Notes: generated by a model from the letters alone, not told the origin. Shown: positions 21,238 to 32,929, numbered from the stretch's first letter. The stretch is 64,000 bases of DNA from Bubalus kerabau (GCF_029407905.1 NC_073627.1:49655001-49719000), one strand, 5' to 3'. A program made the numbers and translations.

Positions 21238-21508
21238 GGAGAAGGCAATGGCACCCCACTCCAGTACTCTTGCCTGGAAAATCCCATGGACGAAGGACCC
21301 TGGTAGGCCACAGTCCATGGGGTCGCTGAGTCAGACACAACTGAGCGACTTCACTTTCACTTTTCACTTTTCTGCACTGTAGAAGGAAATGGCAACTCAC
21401 TCCAGTGTTCTTGCCTGGAGAATCCCAGGGACGGGGGAGCCTGCTGGGCTGCTGTCTATGGGGTTGCACAGAGTAGGACACGACTGAATCGACTTAGCAG
21501 CAGCAGCA
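21238..21508 (+). mobile_element. Bov-A2 SINE
   Basis: Both Bov-A2 monomers with an AGCAGCAGCAG end, lying between the 3' ends of the SNORD7 host RNA and PEX12. Confidence 0.9.
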
Positions 21509-21679
21509 ACTTAAGTGTTTCTGTAGAATAAGGTGTTTCATGCAAGACTAATTTCTTGCTGTTGGAGTAGAGGATTTCTCTCCAAGTATTCAATTAGCGA
21601 AAAAAGCAAAATAATACAAAATGCCTCAAAAAGTCCAAAGTGGTCTAAATGAAAATTTACTCTAAGTACCTCAACTAGG

Positions 21680-21810
21680 AAATTCCCTGCCGGTCCAGTG
21701 CTTAGGACTCCAGAGGTTAGGCTTTCACTGCCAAAGGCCCGGGTTCGATCCCTGGTCAGGGAACTAAGATCCCACAAGACTTGAGGTGTGGCCAAAAATA
21801 AATAAATACC
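21680..21810 (+). mobile_element. CHR-type SINE
   Basis: AAATTCCCTGCCGGTCCAGTG head, GGGTTCGATCCCTGGTCAGG box B, and an AAATAAATAAATA tail. Confidence 0.8.
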
Positions 21811-21861
21811 TCATCTAATCATTCAGTTTCCACATACTTATGACATGGAACAGCTCTTTGC

Positions 21862-22948
21862 CAAAAACATTTATTCCTAAAATTTATTTAAGCGTTTCAT
21901 AGAAACGTCAGTAATAGCCAGAATAATTCATGTCAGTTTAGCAAACTCTTTAACAACAAGCAGAAAGAGCTTATTGAAAGGTGCTTTATGTACACAGTCA
22001 CAGTTAGGTCAGTATTTTACACCATCCCTTCATTAGTCACTTTGCTTTCACATTGAAATCTTCAGACTATTCCGTATATACATTCAACCTCTGTTTTCCT
22101 TTAACCAGTTTCCCAAGGAAGACGTGTAGTTCACAAAGGGAACTTTAAAAGTTGATAAACTGTAGCAGGTGTTATGTAACAAGTGGGTCACAGCAGATGG
22201 GAGGAGCTGTTGTTTTCCTAAAGTGTTTCTAAGTATGTTTATAAAGAGCAAGTCCATATTTCATACTGTTTGCAAGCCAATAAAACCTATTCCTCAGAGA
22301 CAGGTTTCCCAGGTGGCTCAGTGGTAAAGAATTTATCTATCTGCCAACACAGGAGCTACAAGAGATGCAGGTTCGATCCCTGGGTTGGGAAGCTCTCCTA
22401 GAGGAGGAAATGGCAACCCATTCCAGTATTTTTGCCGGAATAATCCCACGGACAGAGGAGCCTTTTGGGCTACAGTTTATAGGATTTCAAAGACTCGGAC
22501 ATGACTGAGCCACTGAGCACACAGGGGCTGGTTATTGCTTTCTTTTCCAAAAAGGCCTGTTTCTGATTCACCACCCATTTAATGAGATCTAACTTGGGTT
22601 TTCCCTGAGAGCATCTATACCTCTTGTCCTTTAACAAAGGGGAGAGAAGATCTTCTGTGTCAAGTATTCTCTTTGATCCTTCCTCTTTGCTGACCCTCAC
22701 ATCCCTTGCCAGTCCTGATTCTCTCACTCTAACCAGCTCAGTCAACTCTAAGTAGGGGTGTCTAGGGAGCATGCTAAAAGGTTAAGATCAATGAGTAAAT
22801 CCTTTTAAAGAAATCCATGTGGTTGTCTGAAGTTCACAATTATTAGTTCAGAGTGAGAATTATCAAAAATGCTATTTACCCTATGGAAAACCAGCCCTGT
22901 GGCCTTACAGTACAATCTTTTTGTTGTGAGGTAAGGTGCTAATCCCTT
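21862..22948 (-). other. PEX12: Probable PEX12 3' UTR
   Basis: About 1.1 kb from the stop codon to two minus-strand AATAAA hexamers (read as TTTATT at 21883-21888 and 21870-21875). The UTR would include an inserted Bov-tA SINE at about 22302-22530 in the opposite orientation to the gene. The extent is inferred from the hexamers only. Confidence 0.5.
22302..22530 (+). mobile_element. Bov-tA SINE in PEX12 3' UTR
   Basis: GGTTTCCCAGGTGGCTCAG head to CATGACTGAGCCACTGAGC tail, antisense to PEX12. Confidence 0.85.
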
Positions 22949-23348
22949 TCAGTTCTCAGGGGAGTACAGTTTAATCAGATGCTGTACCTCTGTTGGATAA
23001 CCTGTGATAGGACAAGCCTGGTGACTCCTCACGTAATTAAACACACAGCGATAACAAAACACATAGCCAGAGGTGGCGAGAACCGTGTCATTCACCCGGT
23101 TTTTACGACACAGTGGGCATACAGTCTTCATTTTGGGTAACAGGGGAGAATCAGAATTGTAGTCTAGGTGTACAGGTGGTGGCGGAGTAGGCAGAGCAGT
23201 CAGGGACTTGATGGTTTCTTGGTTTTCCGACGAATACCACCACTCAAGGAACTGCAGGAAGAATACACCCACCGAAAGGCCAGTAGAGAGGGACAAGGCA
23301 ACACCCCCCACGGCTTTCTTCAGAGCTGACTTTATCTTCTCACCAATG
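22949..23348 (-). CDS. PEX12: PEX12 terminal exon (TM helix and RING)
   Basis: The acceptor CCAAACAG has its AG at 23350-23349. The first base completes Ser227, followed by IGEKIKSALKK, the hydrophobic segment and the RING. Stop TGA at 22951-22949. Confidence 0.97.
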
Positions 23349-25441
23349 CTGTTTGGAGAATAGAACAAGGAGGCAAAGAGAGAAACTATTTAGGTATAAT
23401 CACAGAATGACTAATAGAAACGTAGTTCTTGTATTTTTCATTGGAATCTGATTTAGCTTGGGGATTGAAAATTGTGTCCTTAATGGTCCCTTCTAAACAA
23501 TTTCCTCTTTCTGACTTATAATATTTTAGGAGTATAGGAGCTAAGATTTGTTTTTAATGACTAGAGCTTGTGTTTTGAGAAAGAAATTAGATTATACAGA
23601 CTATATAATCAACTTGTATATTGATTATATAGACCTTTTGGGGCAGGGGGTGAAGGATAGTAATATCCAGGGAAAAAAACAACTCAGCAGTATTGAGGAA
23701 TATATTTGCACTTGTAGGAGAACACAAACACTAACTAGAAGTGGGATGTGTGTGCACATTCAGTCCTGTCCAACTCTTGGCAATCCCATGGACTGTGGCC
23801 CGCCAGTCTCCTCTGTCCATGGGAACTTCCAGGCAAGAATACCGGAGTGGGTTGCTATTTCCTACTCCAGAGGATCTTCCCAACCTAGGAATTGAACCCT
23901 AGTCTCTGGTATCTCCTTCGGCAGGCAGATTCTTTACCACTAGCACCAATGCAAGGGGGAGAGTACCACGGTAAGAGCAGTCTTTAGAACTCTATTGATC
24001 TAGCTGGAATCTCAGCTCTGCCACCTTCGAGCTATGTGGCCTTGGCAAGGTACTTAACTATTAGAACTTAGTTTCTTCAACTGTTAAATGGTGCTTATGC
24101 ATTATTTCATTGAGTTGTGATAAGGATTGAGGTGATATACATAAACATCTGTGTACCAGCACAGGGCCTGGTACATAGCAAGTGTGCACAAAAATGTAGG
24201 CAGTATGAGGAGGAATGGAGAAGGAAATGGCAACCCACTCCAGTATTGTCAAGAGAATCCCATGGACTGAGGAGCCTGTTGGGCTACAGTCCACAGGGTC
24301 GCAAAGTTAACAGGATGGCAATCCTTATTTTATGGACACATGAGTTTTTCAGTGATTTTATGAAATGACCTCAGAGTGGACTGAGGGAGGTGAATTATGA
24401 AATTGGGATCAGATTTTAGGATTTATTAATCAAAGACTTTGGGGAAATGGTAAGGCCTTACCTCCCAGCTGGTAGCTGCATCATGCTGGCCTCAGCTGGT
24501 TTGTGCTCCAGAGCTTGTATATCCTGAACTGTAAGCCGACCTAGCCGAACTCCAGCCAGCCTCAGCAGTGGTGAGTGATGCTGAACCTTTCCTAGAATGT
24601 ATCGAAGCTGCTGTACCAGAAACCAGCCTTCCCAGGCCATGTTAACAAATGGGTAGGCTGCCAGGAAGGCTCTGTAAAATCGTTTCCAGCGGGAAGAAGG
24701 GGGATGGATGGAATATTCGTCCTCTTCTCTTAGGCTAGAAACCAGCTTCTCCAGTTTCACTTTCAGATAGGGAAGAAGAACCAGGAACATAATTGATTTC
24801 ATAAACTGCTTCTTTGGGAGACCAGCACTGGCCAATCTCTGGAGCTTGAGTTGGTCTCCCATTACAATTCTCTTTAAGCCATAAAAGTTTTCAGAAAAGG
24901 AGGCGCTGGTTTTTGACAGATAATGCTGCTGGAGCAGAAGATCTAGCAGGGTGAAGATTTCATCAAACCACCTCCAAAAGAAGCCAAAGTGGGCAGGATT
25001 TGATTCTGCAAGAACCTACAGCAAAATAAATAAATGAAATTCATTCCATTACAACAGCTACTATGCCTTGTTATTTATATTTCCTTTTTTCCCCTCTAAA
25101 TTCTACACTTTTCTTTCTACACCTTTACCTCCCTGAAGGGCTGGGTATGTAGTGCACACAACACTCTACACAGAAGAGAGACTCCATAACTGTTAAATCA
25201 TAGGATATAAATTATATACTGATTATTTCGAAACCGAGGCCAACAAATTCAAATTACTGGTTTGTTTTTTTTACCCCAGACGTCCCTAAAACTTTCCAGA
25301 GAATTAAATCCTTACCTTGACCACATGCTGAAGAGCAGGTCTCACTGCTGACATTAAACTGTCCTGTGCTACCACCTCAAAGATAGATGGCTGGTCATCC
25401 GCGACAGAGGCAGTCGTGATGTGAGCCCCATGCTCGGCCAT
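22949..25441 (-). CDS. PEX12: Peroxin-12, peroxisome assembly RING protein, complete
   Basis: Join of 25441-25316, 25015-24462 and 23348-22949 (126+554+400 nt) gives 359 residues, exactly the human length. All introns are GT-AG. PEX12 is an integral peroxisomal membrane protein that with PEX2 and PEX10 forms the ubiquitin ligase used to recycle the import receptor PEX5. Human defects cause Zellweger-spectrum disease. The start AUG (25441-25439) has A at -3 and G at +4. A hydrophobic helix is seen around 239-262. The C-terminus carries the atypical zinc-binding RING: C304-x2-C307, C325-x2-C328 and C339. It ends LYSPEN. The frame is intact and all visible zinc ligands are present. It is transcribed away from AP2B1 and toward the SNORD7 host RNA. 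Confidence 0.97.
23601..23632. repeat. Perfect hairpin in PEX12 intron 2
   Basis: CTATATAATCAA (23601-23612), an eight-base loop, then TTGATTATATAG (23621-23632). Confidence 0.85.
23750..23948 (-). mobile_element. Bov-tA SINE in PEX12 intron 2
   Basis: CATTCAGTCCTGTCCAACTC to GGCAGATTCTTTACCACTAG, diverged. Confidence 0.8.
23985..24318 (+). mobile_element. MIR remnant followed by a Bov-tA scrap
   Basis: MIR-like CTCAGCTCTGCCACCTTCG to GGGCCTGGTACATAGC (23985-24190). Then the 3' part of a Bov-tA, GAAGGAAATGGCAACCCAC (24218-24318). Confidence 0.6.
24462..25015 (-). CDS. PEX12: PEX12 coding exon 2
   Basis: Acceptor TTGCTGTAG (AG at 25017-25016), donor GGGAG|GTAAGG. It encodes residues 43-226 and the first two bases of codon 227. 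It includes HFGFFWRWFDEIF, LLLQQHYLSKTS and the FLVLLPYLKVKLEKLV membrane-proximal helix. Confidence 0.96.
25316..25441 (-). CDS. PEX12: PEX12 coding exon 1
   Basis: Codons 1-42 (MAEHGAHITT to HVVK). The donor TCAAG|GTAAGG is strong and phase 0. The AUG is in a good context. Confidence 0.96.
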
Positions 25442-25599
25442 AGTTTCGTGTGTGCACTGGGTTTTACTTTGTCCACAAGCTCTTTAGTAAACATGAACTT
25501 TTGGGGGGGACGCCAGATGGGTGCGCAGTCTCAACGGTAACTTTTATCTCAAAGGATAGCCCCTCAATTTTACTGGAACTGGGCAAAAAAAAGACCTTT

Positions 25600-26240
25600 T
25601 CCGGAGGCAAGGTGAGGGGGAGGGTTCGAGTGAAGGGAGGTGAAGAACGAAGTTAACACGGACGTGGGTAGAAATAGTGTGTAAGAGGGGGTGACTTCAC
25701 TAACGCTGCGCCTCACGGAACAAAGCGTGACTACGGGGAAGACCGCACGGCGCTGGGCGCTGGCCTGTAGAGCGGCAGTCCTGGAGGCTGCCAGTCAGGG
25801 GCTCTAACTCAGGAGGGTTCAAAAGCCAGGCGGATCTGAGGGATCGGATGTGCACCAGTACGGCCGGCCCTCCGCGGCCTGGCTCAGCTGTGGCCTGAGC
25901 AGTCCCCCCACCGTGACCGTCCTTGCGCGCTGACCCCGGACGAGGCGCGAGGGACCCGCGACACCGCGGTTGAAAGGAGGTCTCCGCTTTATGACAGAAT
26001 CCGCAGCCGGAAATAGAAGCCGCTGGAGCTTGGGGAAGGCCGGCGGAGGAGAGGCGCTCTAGCCTGGAATGCGGCCCTGGAAACCGGAACTAAACAACTC
26101 TATGACCTCATCGGGACTTCCGCTTCCGCCCCCGCTGAAAGTGAAGGAGGCACTAGAGGCGATCGGCTGGAGGAGAGGTCTCTGCTGATTGGTTTTACTT
26201 TTCGTAACTGGGTTTGCGTCGCTGTCTTGTTGGAAAGTCA
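25600..26240 (-). promoter_or_regulatory. CpG-rich promoter region of PEX12
   Basis: A CpG-dense block immediately upstream of PEX12. It contains a tandem ETS-type pair (ACTTCCG then CTTCCG at 26116-26128, that is GGAAG twice on the minus strand) and an ATTGG CCAAT box at 26188-26192. No TATA box. The ETS pair and CpG content are typical of housekeeping, often bidirectional, promoters. I see no convincing plus-strand gene starting here. The exact start is unknown. Confidence 0.6.
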
Positions 26241-26477
26241 CAGCTCTTATCTCTCTCTGCGGAGTCTTTTTGGCAAGGTGTTGGGGTCACTGCATCGACA
26301 TCTGGAGCCTGAGCTCGGCTCGCAGTTCAGGCGTTTGTTCCCTGGGGCGGTCCAGATAGGGGCGAGGGACCCAAAGAATGTGGAGATGGAAGCCTCACTT
26401 TGCTTGCCGCGGGGGTCGTGGTTCACTATTATCTGCCGCCTTAGGGAAGGATTTAAAGCGACATAGGCAAAGACAAC

Positions 26478-26752
26478 GGAGAAGGCAATGGCAACCCACT
26501 CCAGTACTCTTGCCTGGAAAATCCCATGGACGGAGGGGCCTGGTAGGCTGCAGTCCATGGGGTCGCTAGGAGTCAGACACGACTGAGCGACTTCATTTTC
26601 ACTTGTCACTTTCATGCATTGGAGAAGGAAATGGCAGCCCACTCCAGTATTCTTGCCTGGAGAATCCCAGGGACGGGGGAGCCTGGTGGGTTGCTGTCTG
26701 TGGGGTCGCACAGAGTCGGACACGACTGAAGCGACTTAGCAGCAGTAGCACA
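26478..26752 (+). mobile_element. Bov-A2 SINE upstream of PEX12
   Basis: GGAGAAGGCAATGGCAACCC to GACTTAGCAGCAGTAGC, both monomers present. Confidence 0.9.
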
Positions 26753-26957
26753 GTAGCTAACAAAATAAGGAAAGCCAACTCGGAAGGAACAGAAATTATA
26801 GAGTTCTACTGGATGTTTCTAGCAAGAATTAGCGAAGTCTCACCCAGGCATTGATGTTGCAATAAATGAGCTTCAACAAATTTCTGTCATTGTTCTTATG
26901 ATTTAGATTCCTATTGATTGACCTTAGTTTAAGATTACCTCTCCACTCCCTGTTTTG

Positions 26958-27232
26958 CTGCTGCTATTGCTGCTGCTAAGTCGCTTCAGTCGTGTCCGAC
27001 TCTGCGCGACCCCATAGACGGAAGCCCACCAGGCTCCCCCGTCCCTGGGATTCTCCAGGCAAGAACACTGGAGTGGGTTGCCATTTCCTTCGCCAATGCA
27101 TGAAAGTGAAAAGTGAAAGGGAAGTCGCTCAGTCGTGTCCGACTCTTAGCGACCCCATGGACTACAGCCTACCAGGGTCCTCCATTCATGGGATTTTCCA
27201 GGCAAGAGTGCTGGAGTGGGGTGCCATTACTG
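26958..27232 (-). mobile_element. Bov-A2 SINE, inverted partner
   Basis: GCTGCTGCTATTGCTGCTGC to GAGTGGGGTGCCATTAC, antisense, 205 bases from the copy at 26478. Confidence 0.9.
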
Positions 27233-27704
27233 TTAGTCAATTAATAGTTCTTTGAGAATATTTCAAAAGTAAACTGACATTATTACATGAGAAAAAAAGG
27301 CAGTCAAAAAACAATGTCAGTTATTACAGCCAATAAATAATAAACACCTCATCACAAACCCCACTCAGGTTTATGGTATAATGAGATAGGACACACAAAA
27401 TTGATTGTGCTTATGTTAAAAGGTATTAAGAGCCATCAGATAGGTTAATATGGTAAGATTCATATGGTAATAACAGCTGCGAGAAATGAGTCTGTTCAAA
27501 CTAGCTTGGACAGAAGCCCAGTATTGGTCTTTGTAACCAAAGGGAAGATTGTTTCTAACCTCACGTTTTATCTCAACTTCTCTCTGCCAGTTGCTTTCTA
27601 CTAGAGTGATGTAACCTGGTATCTCCTAGTATCTCATATCAGGACCAGAAGTCCACTGAGAAATTAGGTGGACCTCAAAAGGTTGAGTACATTTGGGAAA
27701 AGTC

Positions 27705-27890
27705 ATAGTCATGGTGAATCTGCCCACAATGTGGGAGACCTGGGTCAGGAAGCCCCTGGAGAAGAAAATGGCAACCCACTGAGGTAATCTTGCCTGGAAA
27801 ATTCCATGGACAGAAGAGCCTGGCAGGCTATGGCCATGGGATCGCAAAGAGTTGGACACAACTGAGCGACTTCACTCGCTCACTCACTAC
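27705..27890 (+). mobile_element. Bov-tA SINE (5' end missing)
   Basis: TGAATCTGCCCACAATGTGG to ACTGAGCGACTTCACTCGC. Confidence 0.82.
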
Positions 27891-28687
27891 CAAATGGAAT
27901 AAGAGGGCTAGGAAGGGGGTGGCAGTGGGGCCTGGGAGGGAAGAACCTTTATTAGAATAATCAGGGAGTGCTTTTATGAGATTACAGTTAAAACAAGAGC
28001 TAAATTATGAGCCAGTCATAACTCAACCCTGTATAGAGTTAGGGAAGATGAATAATAGGAGGAGTGGTAGTTATAAAGCCCCTAGGATGGGAAACAACTT
28101 GGAGTATTTGAGGGCTGCAAAACCTAGCAAGGAGTGAAATGAAGAGGAACTGAGAGATGAAAAAAAAAATGTTAGAGATGTAGACAAGAACCAGACCACT
28201 CATAAGTCATGGGAAGGAGACTGGATTTAGTCAAAGTGTAATGGGAAGCTTTTGAAGAATTTATACACCAGAGTCATAACCAGGTTTATATTTTTAAGAT
28301 GACCCTCTAATGGTTATATAGTTAGCTTTATTTTGTGTATGTTTCTCAAGCCTTACATTTATGATGTATGCTCTTTTTGAAATGTTTGTTATACTTCAAA
28401 AAAAGTTAAACATCTGGCTGCTATATGGGAAATGGTTGGAGGAGAGTTGAGTTTTCCAGTAGTTCAGGCAAGAGGTCATGGTGGATTGGACTAATGAGGT
28501 GAACAGAGGGAACTAAACAAAGTTGAGATAACTTTTGAAGGTAGAATTGATGACTTGAAGATGGAATGAATGTGGCACTTAAGGGAAAGAGAGAAATCAA
28601 GAGTGACGCCCAGGTTTCTGGCTAGTAATGTTTGTCAGTGTAATTCATTGAGATAATTGCAATCTTAGCAAATATTTACACACTCCA

Positions 28688-28895
28688 AAGGCTTCCCAGG
28701 TAGCTCAGTGGGTAAAGAATCTGCCTGCAATGCAGGAGACCCCAGTTTGATCCCTGGATCGGGAAGATCTGGAGAAGGGCGTGGCAACCCACTCCAGTAT
28801 TCTGCCTGGAGAAGCCCAAGGACAGAGGAGCCCGGGGGGCTACAGTCCATAGGGTTGAAAAGAGTCAAGACATGACTAAAACAACTGAGCTCAAG
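28688..28895 (+). mobile_element. Bov-tA SINE
   Basis: AGGCTTCCCAGGTAGCTCAG to GACATGACTAAAACAACTG. Confidence 0.88.
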
Positions 28896-29116
28896 CACAG
28901 CACGGACTACTCAGAACAAGTCCTGGTCAACAAAAGGGCCATATATTGCCTCATATTCCTCATATATACTATATGCAGGCATAGTTAAGTGACTTATGTA
29001 GCCTAATTCATGTCATCCTTATAATAATATTATGATTGGATATTACTGTCTCTTCCATTTTATAGGTAAGAAAACTAAAGAACAAAGAAATGGGGAAAAC
29101 TGGGAGAAGGACAGTT

Positions 29117-29545
29117 CTGTTCAGTTCAGTCTCTCAGTCATGTCGGACTGTGACTCCATGGACTGCAGCACTCCAGGCTTCCCTGTCCATCGTCAACTCC
29201 CGGAGCTTGCTCAAACTCATGTCCATCGAGTTGGTGATGCCATCCAACCATCTCATCCTCTGTCCCCTTCTCCTCCTGCCTTCAATCTTTCCTAGCATCA
29301 GGGTCTTTTCCAAGGAGTCAGTTCTTTGCATCAGGTGGCCAAAGTACTGGAGCTTCAGCTTCAGCATCAGTCTTTCCAATGAAAGTTCAGGACTGATTTC
29401 CCATAGGATTGACTGCAGTCAATCCCTTGTAGTCCAGGGACTCTCAAGCGTCTTCTCCAATACCACAATTCAAAAGCAACTATTCTTCAGTGCTCAGCTG
29501 TCTTTATAGTTCAAGTGTCACATCCATACATGACTACTGGAGAAG
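29117..29545 (-). mobile_element. BovB LINE 3' fragment
   Basis: Antisense BovB ORF2 C-terminus. The minus frame reads LKLQYFGHLMQRTDSLEKTL and MRWLDGITNSMDMSLSKLRE. It ends at the TTCAGTTCAGT 3' repeat. Confidence 0.9.
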
Positions 29546-30492
29546 GACAGGTTTTATACAAATTAGGAAAATGAGAAACTATTGGAAGTTTTTGAATGGG
29601 GGAAGAGGTATGAATCAAAGATTTTTCTGGTGGCATCTTCTTTACAAAATACAACTCTGTCTTCTGTGAATTGTACCTGGAACCAGGTGTTTTGTTTTTT
29701 TTTTTAACTCCCCACCCTACCCTGTACTTTTATGACTTGACATATATATAGAATTACTCAAAAGTGTTAGCAATTTGGTGGTGAAGTTTGGGTAATAGGT
29801 CAAGGCTAGAGATAGTTGTTTTAGGAGTCATATGAGTAGGAAAAATAGTTGAACCCATGGTATTGCTAAGGTGATAGTGTAAAGGAAATGTATGAGTATA
29901 GAACATAAATCCTTGCTACTCCCTCCCTCAACACTATCTTATATCTCTTTTCTTTTCAGTCATACTTTTTCATGGAGTTATCTGTTTTCGTTCCTTTCCT
30001 CCCATTTATCTTCCAACTTCCGCAGCGTGACTTTTGCCTTCAATGTCTCTATGGATGGTCTCGGCAATGACATAAAGACCTTTGTGTTGCTAAATTCTTG
30101 GACACTTTTTGGCTCCTTTTCTTTATAGCAACTGTTCTTGTTGACCACTCACTCATACATTTAGTCATTCAACAAATTCAGGGGAGGCCTCAGAGATACA
30201 GTATTGATATTCAGTTCCTATACTTTCATAGAACTCTAAAAACATTCTAAATCATTATGACTGCCTTCTTTTCCTTCTACCTTTCTGACTGCTTCTCAGT
30301 CCCCTTTGCATTTTGGTTTCCCAGCTTCTGCCTTAGGCTCTCTTCACATTCTTCTTCTTTCTTGATTAAAGACTTTATTGTTATTTTTACTTAGAGCAGT
30401 TTTAGGTGGGAAGTTTTAGTTTTGAGGGGAAGATACAGAGATTTCTAGGTCTTGGTTTCTGAAAGGGACTTCTTTTGTGTAAGCAAACTCCT

Positions 30493-30705
30493 AGGTTTCC
30501 CTGGTGGCTCATTGGTAAAGAACTCGCCTGCCAATGTAATAGACACGGGTTCAATCCCTGGGTGGGGAAGATCCCTTGGAGAAGGAAATGACAAACCAGC
30601 CCAGTATACTTGCCTAGGAAATGACATGGACAGAGGAGCCTGGTGGGCTACATACAGTCCATGAGGTCACAAGAGTTGGCCGTGACTTAACAACTAAAAC
30701 AATTA
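30493..30705 (+). mobile_element. Bov-tA SINE
   Basis: AGGTTTCCCTGGTGGCTCATTGG to GGCCGTGACTTAACAACTAA. Confidence 0.87.
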
Positions 30706-30714
30706 ACAAAGCAC

Positions 30715-30875
30715 ACCTATTACACGCTAGGCTTCTTACCAACCTAATACGGTTTAAGCTTCATAGACTGGTAAGAGTGATTATCATCGTCTTTATTTCA
30801 CAAGTAAGAAGACTTAAGTTGAAGAGACAAGTAACTTTCTTAGTCACACTCAGGGCAGGGATTCGGATTCAGATG
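30715..30875 (+). mobile_element. MIR remnant
   Basis: Diverged MIR core: TTATTTCACAAGTAAGAAGA through AGTCACACTCAGGGCAGGG. Confidence 0.5.
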
Positions 30876-31199
30876 GATTCACCCATAAATTTGAGACCGT
30901 GTCAACCTCGTTTCCTTGCACCAGTCTCCTCCAGTTCCACTGCCCTGTATAATCCTGCGCTGGATAACCACTGTGCGGGTATTTTTAACTGCCCAAGGAA
31001 TTAGCTGGATTTTGTTGTTTGTTTTTAAAGAAAGCAACAGGCATTCACGGACTCTGTGTAAGTTTTTAAAGAGGAAACAAATCCAGAGAATGTCAGCTTG
31101 TTTACTAGATTCTTTCAAATGAATTTCCTCCGAAGCCCAGATCTCAGATCTCTTCCCACAGCGCAAAATTTTTCCATCTCCAAGGCGACAGAGAGTAGT

Positions 31200-31290
31200 C
31201 CCTCCTTTCTCGTTCTCTCGCGCGTATTGATGACGTAACACGGCGAGGCTCTCTGACGTAAGAGTTTCCTGTCCACCATCTTTGTCCCTG
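31200..31290 (+). promoter_or_regulatory. AP2B1 promoter with two CRE-like sites
   Basis: TGACGTAA occurs at 31231-31238 and again at 31254-31261, followed by a YY1-like CACCATCTT at 31274-31282 near the likely start. A further TGACGTG lies at about 31337 in exon 1. It is CpG-rich with no TATA box. The CREB/ATF and YY1 readings are motif matches only. Confidence 0.6.
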
Positions 31291-31412
31291 GCAGAGTGGG
31301 TTTTGCGCAGTGGCTTAGACCTGGAGAAGGAGTCGTGACGTGCAGGAAACCATTACAACATCGCTCGGGCCGTGCTCTCTGGCCGCTGCTACCACCCCCG
31401 CCCTTGCCTACG
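31285..31412 (+). other. AP2B1: AP2B1 noncoding exon 1
   Basis: GC-rich sequence ending CTACG|GTGAGT (GT at 31413), a strong donor. It has no AUG leading into the coding frame. The start is estimated from promoter motifs. Confidence 0.6.
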
Positions 31413-32655
31413 GTGAGTTGTAGGCGGCTAACTTTGGGGTGTGTCCCTTTTTGATGGGGATAGGGGATCCCCAGACTTGGTTGGAGACAGGCGGAGGAGA
31501 GGAAATCCGAGGACCATGACCGTTGAAGATGGAGTGAGCCGTCGGGTGTGACCGTTGTGAGGAAGAGGGCTGGAGAAAAGGACTCCACCGCTGGGGCGGG
31601 GCGAGGGAATCCTCGGGGTGGGAATTAGGGGGCTCTGGGGGAAAGATATGTTCGAAGTCGGGGGTTTAAGAGGGTCAGAGGCCAGGGGTGTGGCTGGCGG
31701 AGACCTGAGGCCGAGGAGAGAACCTTGCTTCTTCCCGGTTTGGCGTCGTTCTCTGAGAGGCTAGGACACGCTCAGCTGAGGAAAGGGAAAAGGGGTTCCC
31801 CAGAGCTTTGCTCCTAGATGGGTAGACCTCGCCGTCGTCCGTCATTTGAGGTTAAGAGACACCTCTCCTCTGCTTCGTAATGGAGGAACATAGCCGTAGA
31901 ATTTTGACCACCTCGGAAAAGAAGAGGAATTCCTGACACCGGAGAAAGGGAAGAAAAACCCAGAGAATTGACCCGATATGAGAGAGGGGGAAGCTCTTGG
32001 GAGTAAATCTTAGCCCGGAATTTTTTCTTCTGGGTCTTTGAAAGAACGGTCTGGTTTGAGAAAGGCTGTGGATTAAGACAGAGGTAAAGAAACTGGAACT
32101 TCCTGTTAATTCATTTTTTTTTTTTTAATCCAAAGATTTATTCATGCTGTTAGTTTTTACAGCATTCTTCTGTTTGGGGGCAGACTTTTTTTTTTTTTTA
32201 ATTCCATTGCGAAGCGGTGTGAATAAAGTGTGGCTGCTTCATTAAACTTTTTATTTTTAAAGGTCTTTAAAATGCCAAACACGGTTAACAATCATTGTGG
32301 TTTAAAAGAGAAAGTAAAAAAAACACGGTAAGTTTAGAAAAGACAGAATGACCAAGAAAGTGGTCTCAGTGAGGAACAATTTAAATTATTAATCACCTTT
32401 CTGGTATACTTCTGTTGCTTAGCCTCAGGGTACACTTACAAAGTAATAATAGAAAGCAGCAGATGAAGGAGATGCAGCTGTACAAGAAAACGTGTAACAC
32501 TTTGCCAGTGGTGACTAAGCCTGGTGGGAAGGTGAGAACTGTTTACAGGTATTTGACAGTTTAAACTCCCAAAGAAGCAGAAAGTAGAGTGTGTTCTGCA
32601 GATAGCTTCACTGAAAGTTGGGTGGTAAAATTAGAATAAAGCTAACATTCTGTGA

Positions 32656-32838
32656 GGGCTTCCCTGGTGGCTCCTTTGCTGTAGGCGTGGGTTTGATCCC
32701 TGGCTTGGGAAGATCCCCTGCAGAAGGAAATGGCAGTCCGCTCCAGTATTCCTTCCTGGGAAATCCCATGGACAGAGAAACCCAGTGGGCTTCAGTCCAT
32801 GGAGTCACAAAACAGTAGGATGCGACTTAACCACTAAA
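32656..32838 (+). mobile_element. Bov-tA SINE
   Basis: GGGCTTCCCTGGTGGCTCC to GATGCGACTTAACCACTAAA, with a small internal deletion after the head. Confidence 0.85.
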
Positions 32839-32929
32839 TAACAACATTCTGTGACTTAAGAGACTCAAGAAAACCTGGTTCTTCCATCTTTTTTTTTCCT
32901 TCTTTAAACACACCTATATTTTCAGTCAT

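Larger units (their letters stand above)
26241..31199. other. Intergenic region, PEX12 to AP2B1
   Basis: No gene recognised. Besides the SINEs, BovB and MIR copies listed, 27,235-27,700, 27,895-28,685, 29,550-30,490 and 30,880-31,199 hold unique or old-repeat DNA without gene signals. Confidence 0.6.

Noticed and set aside
26227..26466. Plus-strand first exon divergent from PEX12
   Set aside because: CpG context would allow it, but I see no strong donor, reading frame or downstream exon.
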